Shown here piece after piece: positions 8,101 to 8,608 of a stretch of 8,608 nt of DNA. Each line of letters opens with the position of its first letter. Position 1 is the first letter of the stretch. Origin of the DNA: JBGVMW01 sp045122835. GTDB taxonomy: Bacteria > Bacillota > Clostridia > Lachnospirales > Lachnospiraceae. The notes under the pieces were generated by a model. The model searched no databases and was not told the DNA's origin. It worked only from the letters and a program-made list of their open reading frames with translations. The translations under genes were made by a program, and so were the position numbers. The stretch lies in assembly GCA_045122835.1 (NCBI GenBank), contig JBGVIB010000137.1:1-8608 (forward strand), written 5' to 3'.

Positions 8101-8186
8101 CTGCTTGTACTTCCTTTCTTTGCCGGTGTACTTCTTTTGGTGGAAGAAGTCGTTTTCCCATTCCTATTTCCTGCTGTCGATGCCAT
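5172..8186 (-). CDS. ftsK: DNA translocase FtsK/SpoIIIE
   Basis: This membrane-anchored hexameric ATPase pumps chromosomal DNA through the closing division septum, or into the forespore in spore formers. The 1004-residue protein has a basic Ser/Thr/Lys-rich cytoplasmic head (1-55), four or five transmembrane helices (about 62-79, 92-116, 126-146 and a long run 170-205), a charged Glu/Pro-rich linker (about 220-520), the alpha/beta motor (about 530-905) and a C-terminal winged-helix gamma domain (about 935-1000). Walker A is GATGSGKS (668-675) and Walker B is IIVDELADL (779-787). The gamma domain reads the oriented guide sequences (SRS or KOPS) on DNA. It is longer than B. subtilis SpoIIIE (787 residues), mainly because of the linker. 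AGGGGG (8198-8193) stands 6 nt before the ATG. The sequence does not tell a division role from a sporulation role. Confidence 0.97.
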   Translation of the reverse strand: MASTAGNRNGKTTSSTKRSTPAKKGSTSRTPSKSTSAKSRSKTSGKKAPQKSGVSSFIGEEATLLIVLALSILLLLSNLHMGVGFLDKVNDLIFGVCGILAYVMPLILFFGVAFLMSNKYNKIAKIKFGAAIALFLLLCAFAEMIMVDDFGKMNLVENFQYGSTKKTGGGILGWLLALIVTKFAGLAGGYVILVVLAIIAVVIITERSFLQGVQKGGKKVYQTARDENERMRERNRIRREERELERSMREEEERPRRMDRKVEGVSLDTLLSPVEEEMEPVYLDGVPMEEEPVEEQKVEPGLDEDYVNRFDREVLDKKLKNEKVVMDTDVIEQNLVRKLEQILPQTDAYKSEQEIELFPEIEKYEPEEKVQEPEEEDIPQWTWNQAGMEVRESVAEPLPTAGEREQSWEKFEENTVEDFNIPNDFAENYGPTEEALFEQADSFEEMIPEPITVVKAEPEPVRPKEPSVKQESIRPAGAEYQPERPKIGEPVVLKPEPAKRDTINGEPIRKVEKPYEFPPLSLLNPTDKSQKGSSRQELEDTAMTLQSTLKSFGVKAKVTDVSCGPAVTRFELHPEQGVKVSKIVGLADDIKLNLAAEDIRIEAPIPGKAAVGIEVPNKVRSGVNLRELFESEEFKSFPSTLAFAVGKDIAGKNIVTDIGKTPHLLIAGATGSGKSVCINTIIMSILYKARPDEVKLIMVDPKVVELSVYNGIPHLLIPVVTDPKKAAGALQWAVTEMTERYEKFKAAGVRDIAGYNKKVEQLKDIPGENKPEKLPKIVIIVDELADLMMVAPGDVEASICRIAQLARAAGMHLIIATQRPSVNVITGLIKANMPSRIAFSVTSGIDSRTILDTVGAEKLLGKGDMLFSLYGSSKAVRIQCAFVSDDEVAEVVNFLTDNGNITTTYSEEIEKRMESVQLSGGADGGGQGASEYDEYFVEAGKLIIDKGKGSIGMLQRMYKIGFNRAARIMDQLCEAGVVEEEQGTKPRGVLMSLEEFERYVEDYV

Positions 8187-8187
8187 T

Positions 8188-8286
8188 TCAATCCCCCTGC
8201 ATTTCTATTCTTTCACAACTATTATATATGTGTTCAGGTCTCTGCTTCGTAATTATCTGTAATACACGGACACAGAGCTGAAACAT
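8188..8286 (-). other. Short open frame in the ftsK leader (32 codons)
   Basis: An ATG at 8286 opens a frame of 32 codons whose TGA (8190-8188) ends one base before the ftsK ATG, and the ftsK ribosome binding site lies inside it. The predicted product begins MFQLCVRVLQ and matches nothing I know. Its own Shine-Dalgarno is poor: GGG sits directly against the ATG. If translated, it could couple translation to ftsK; it may equally be a chance frame. Confidence 0.25.
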
Positions 8287-8299
8287 CCCGATTCTTTTT

Positions 8300-8328
8300 A
8301 TTTTATCTCAAGTATTCGGTTTAGTCAA
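8300..8328 (-). promoter_or_regulatory. Sigma-A promoter of ftsK
   Basis: TTGACT (8328-8323), a 17-bp spacer and TAAAAT (8305-8300) each match the consensus at five of six positions. Transcription would start near 8293 and give a leader of about 105 nt. This promoter probably also serves the zinc ribbon/TPR gene, because only 20 bp separates the two genes. Confidence 0.78.
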
Positions 8329-8608
8329 ACATTAGTTTACTTTTTTCTTCTTCTCCATCGTAATGAGACGGGTGTATGTGCTTCTGGTGCAGGTTTGTGG
8401 AACAGAGAATTCTATTCTGGTTTGTGGGGGGTGATTGCTGAATCACTGAGAATATTAATAAGCATGCGTCATTTTACTGGCTATATTAAGAATATATTCT
8501 ACCGGTTTCGATAACGTAGGCTGAGAGAGGGGATGTAGCTTGCTATCAGAGGCTATAATTTAGATGTTTAGTGGTTCTTAGGGCGAGGGATTTGTGCATA
8601 AGTCCAAA
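8329..8608. other. Non-coding upstream stretch, no gene recognised
   Basis: No frame on either strand here looks like a protein gene. Small symmetrical elements are visible: GTGATT/AATCAC (8431-8436 with 8441-8446) next to a run of six G, the palindrome AGAATATATTCT (8489-8500), and AGAATTCT (8406-8413). A pyrimidine-rich run (8341-8356) lies just upstream of the ftsK promoter. A TATAAT at 8554-8559 on the plus strand has no matching -35 box. The stretch continues beyond the window edge, so the upstream neighbour is unknown. Confidence 0.5.

Noticed and set aside
8221..8226. TATAAT on the minus strand close to ftsK as its -10 box
   Set aside because: No -35-like hexamer lies 16-18 bp upstream and there is no extended -10 TG. 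The 8300-8328 promoter is much better.
7924..8281. Plus-strand open frames opposite the ftsK start
   Set aside because: They are reverse readings of the ftsK membrane segment and basic head, with low-complexity hydrophobic products.
8327..8482. Minus-strand frame ending ...EEEKSKLMFD before the ftsK promoter, perhaps the tail of an upstream gene
   Set aside because: The frame is closed by a stop at about 8478, has no good start codon, and its composition (many His, Gln, Ser) is not protein-like. It also overlaps the ftsK -35 box.
8464..8514. Short plus-strand frame MRHFTGYIK... of 16 codons
   Set aside because: It is too short, has no ribosome binding site, and is likely a chance frame.
8554..8559. 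TATAAT on the plus strand as a promoter pointing out of the window
   Set aside because: There is no -35 box at suitable spacing and no gene visible downstream before the edge.

Overview
The window looks like a chromosomal segment of an anaerobic, low-to-moderate GC Firmicute, most likely a Lachnospiraceae or related Clostridia. This is inferred from the NfnAB-type electron-bifurcating pair, the four-helix FtsK/SpoIIIE-type translocase with an acidic linker, A/T-rich intergenic DNA with sigma-A promoters, and GGAGG-type ribosome binding sites. I ran no database search, so the taxonomic call is only as good as protein family recognition by eye.

All five confident genes lie on the minus strand, so transcription runs from high to low coordinates. 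(1) 8608-8187: gene-free upstream DNA with a good sigma-A promoter (8300-8328) and a roughly 105-nt leader that holds a 32-codon open frame ending one base before ftsK. (2) 8186-5172: FtsK/SpoIIIE DNA translocase. (3) 5151-3742, 20 bp further on: a GTG-initiated membrane protein with zinc ribbon, one transmembrane segment, TPRs and chitobiase-C-terminal-like modules; it is probably co-transcribed with ftsK. (4) 3717-3565: a strong promoter and a nested-hairpin leader that open the next operon. (5) 3564-2683 and 2656-1271: nfnA and nfnB, the two subunits of NADH-dependent reduced ferredoxin:NADP+ oxidoreductase. (6) 1220-1170: a clear Rho-independent terminator. (7) 1019-273: an RluF-type 23S rRNA pseudouridine synthase with its own upstream region. 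(8) 272-1: a non-coding stretch packed with inverted repeats that I cannot assign to a known family.

Functionally this is mostly housekeeping: chromosome segregation (FtsK), redox balancing between NADH, ferredoxin and NADPH (NfnAB) and ribosome modification (RluF). The less ordinary items are the multi-domain membrane protein behind ftsK, the hairpin leader of nfnAB, the short frame before ftsK, and the inverted-repeat cluster at the left edge. I saw no mobile element, CRISPR array, tRNA, rRNA or defence system, and I do not claim a new system here.
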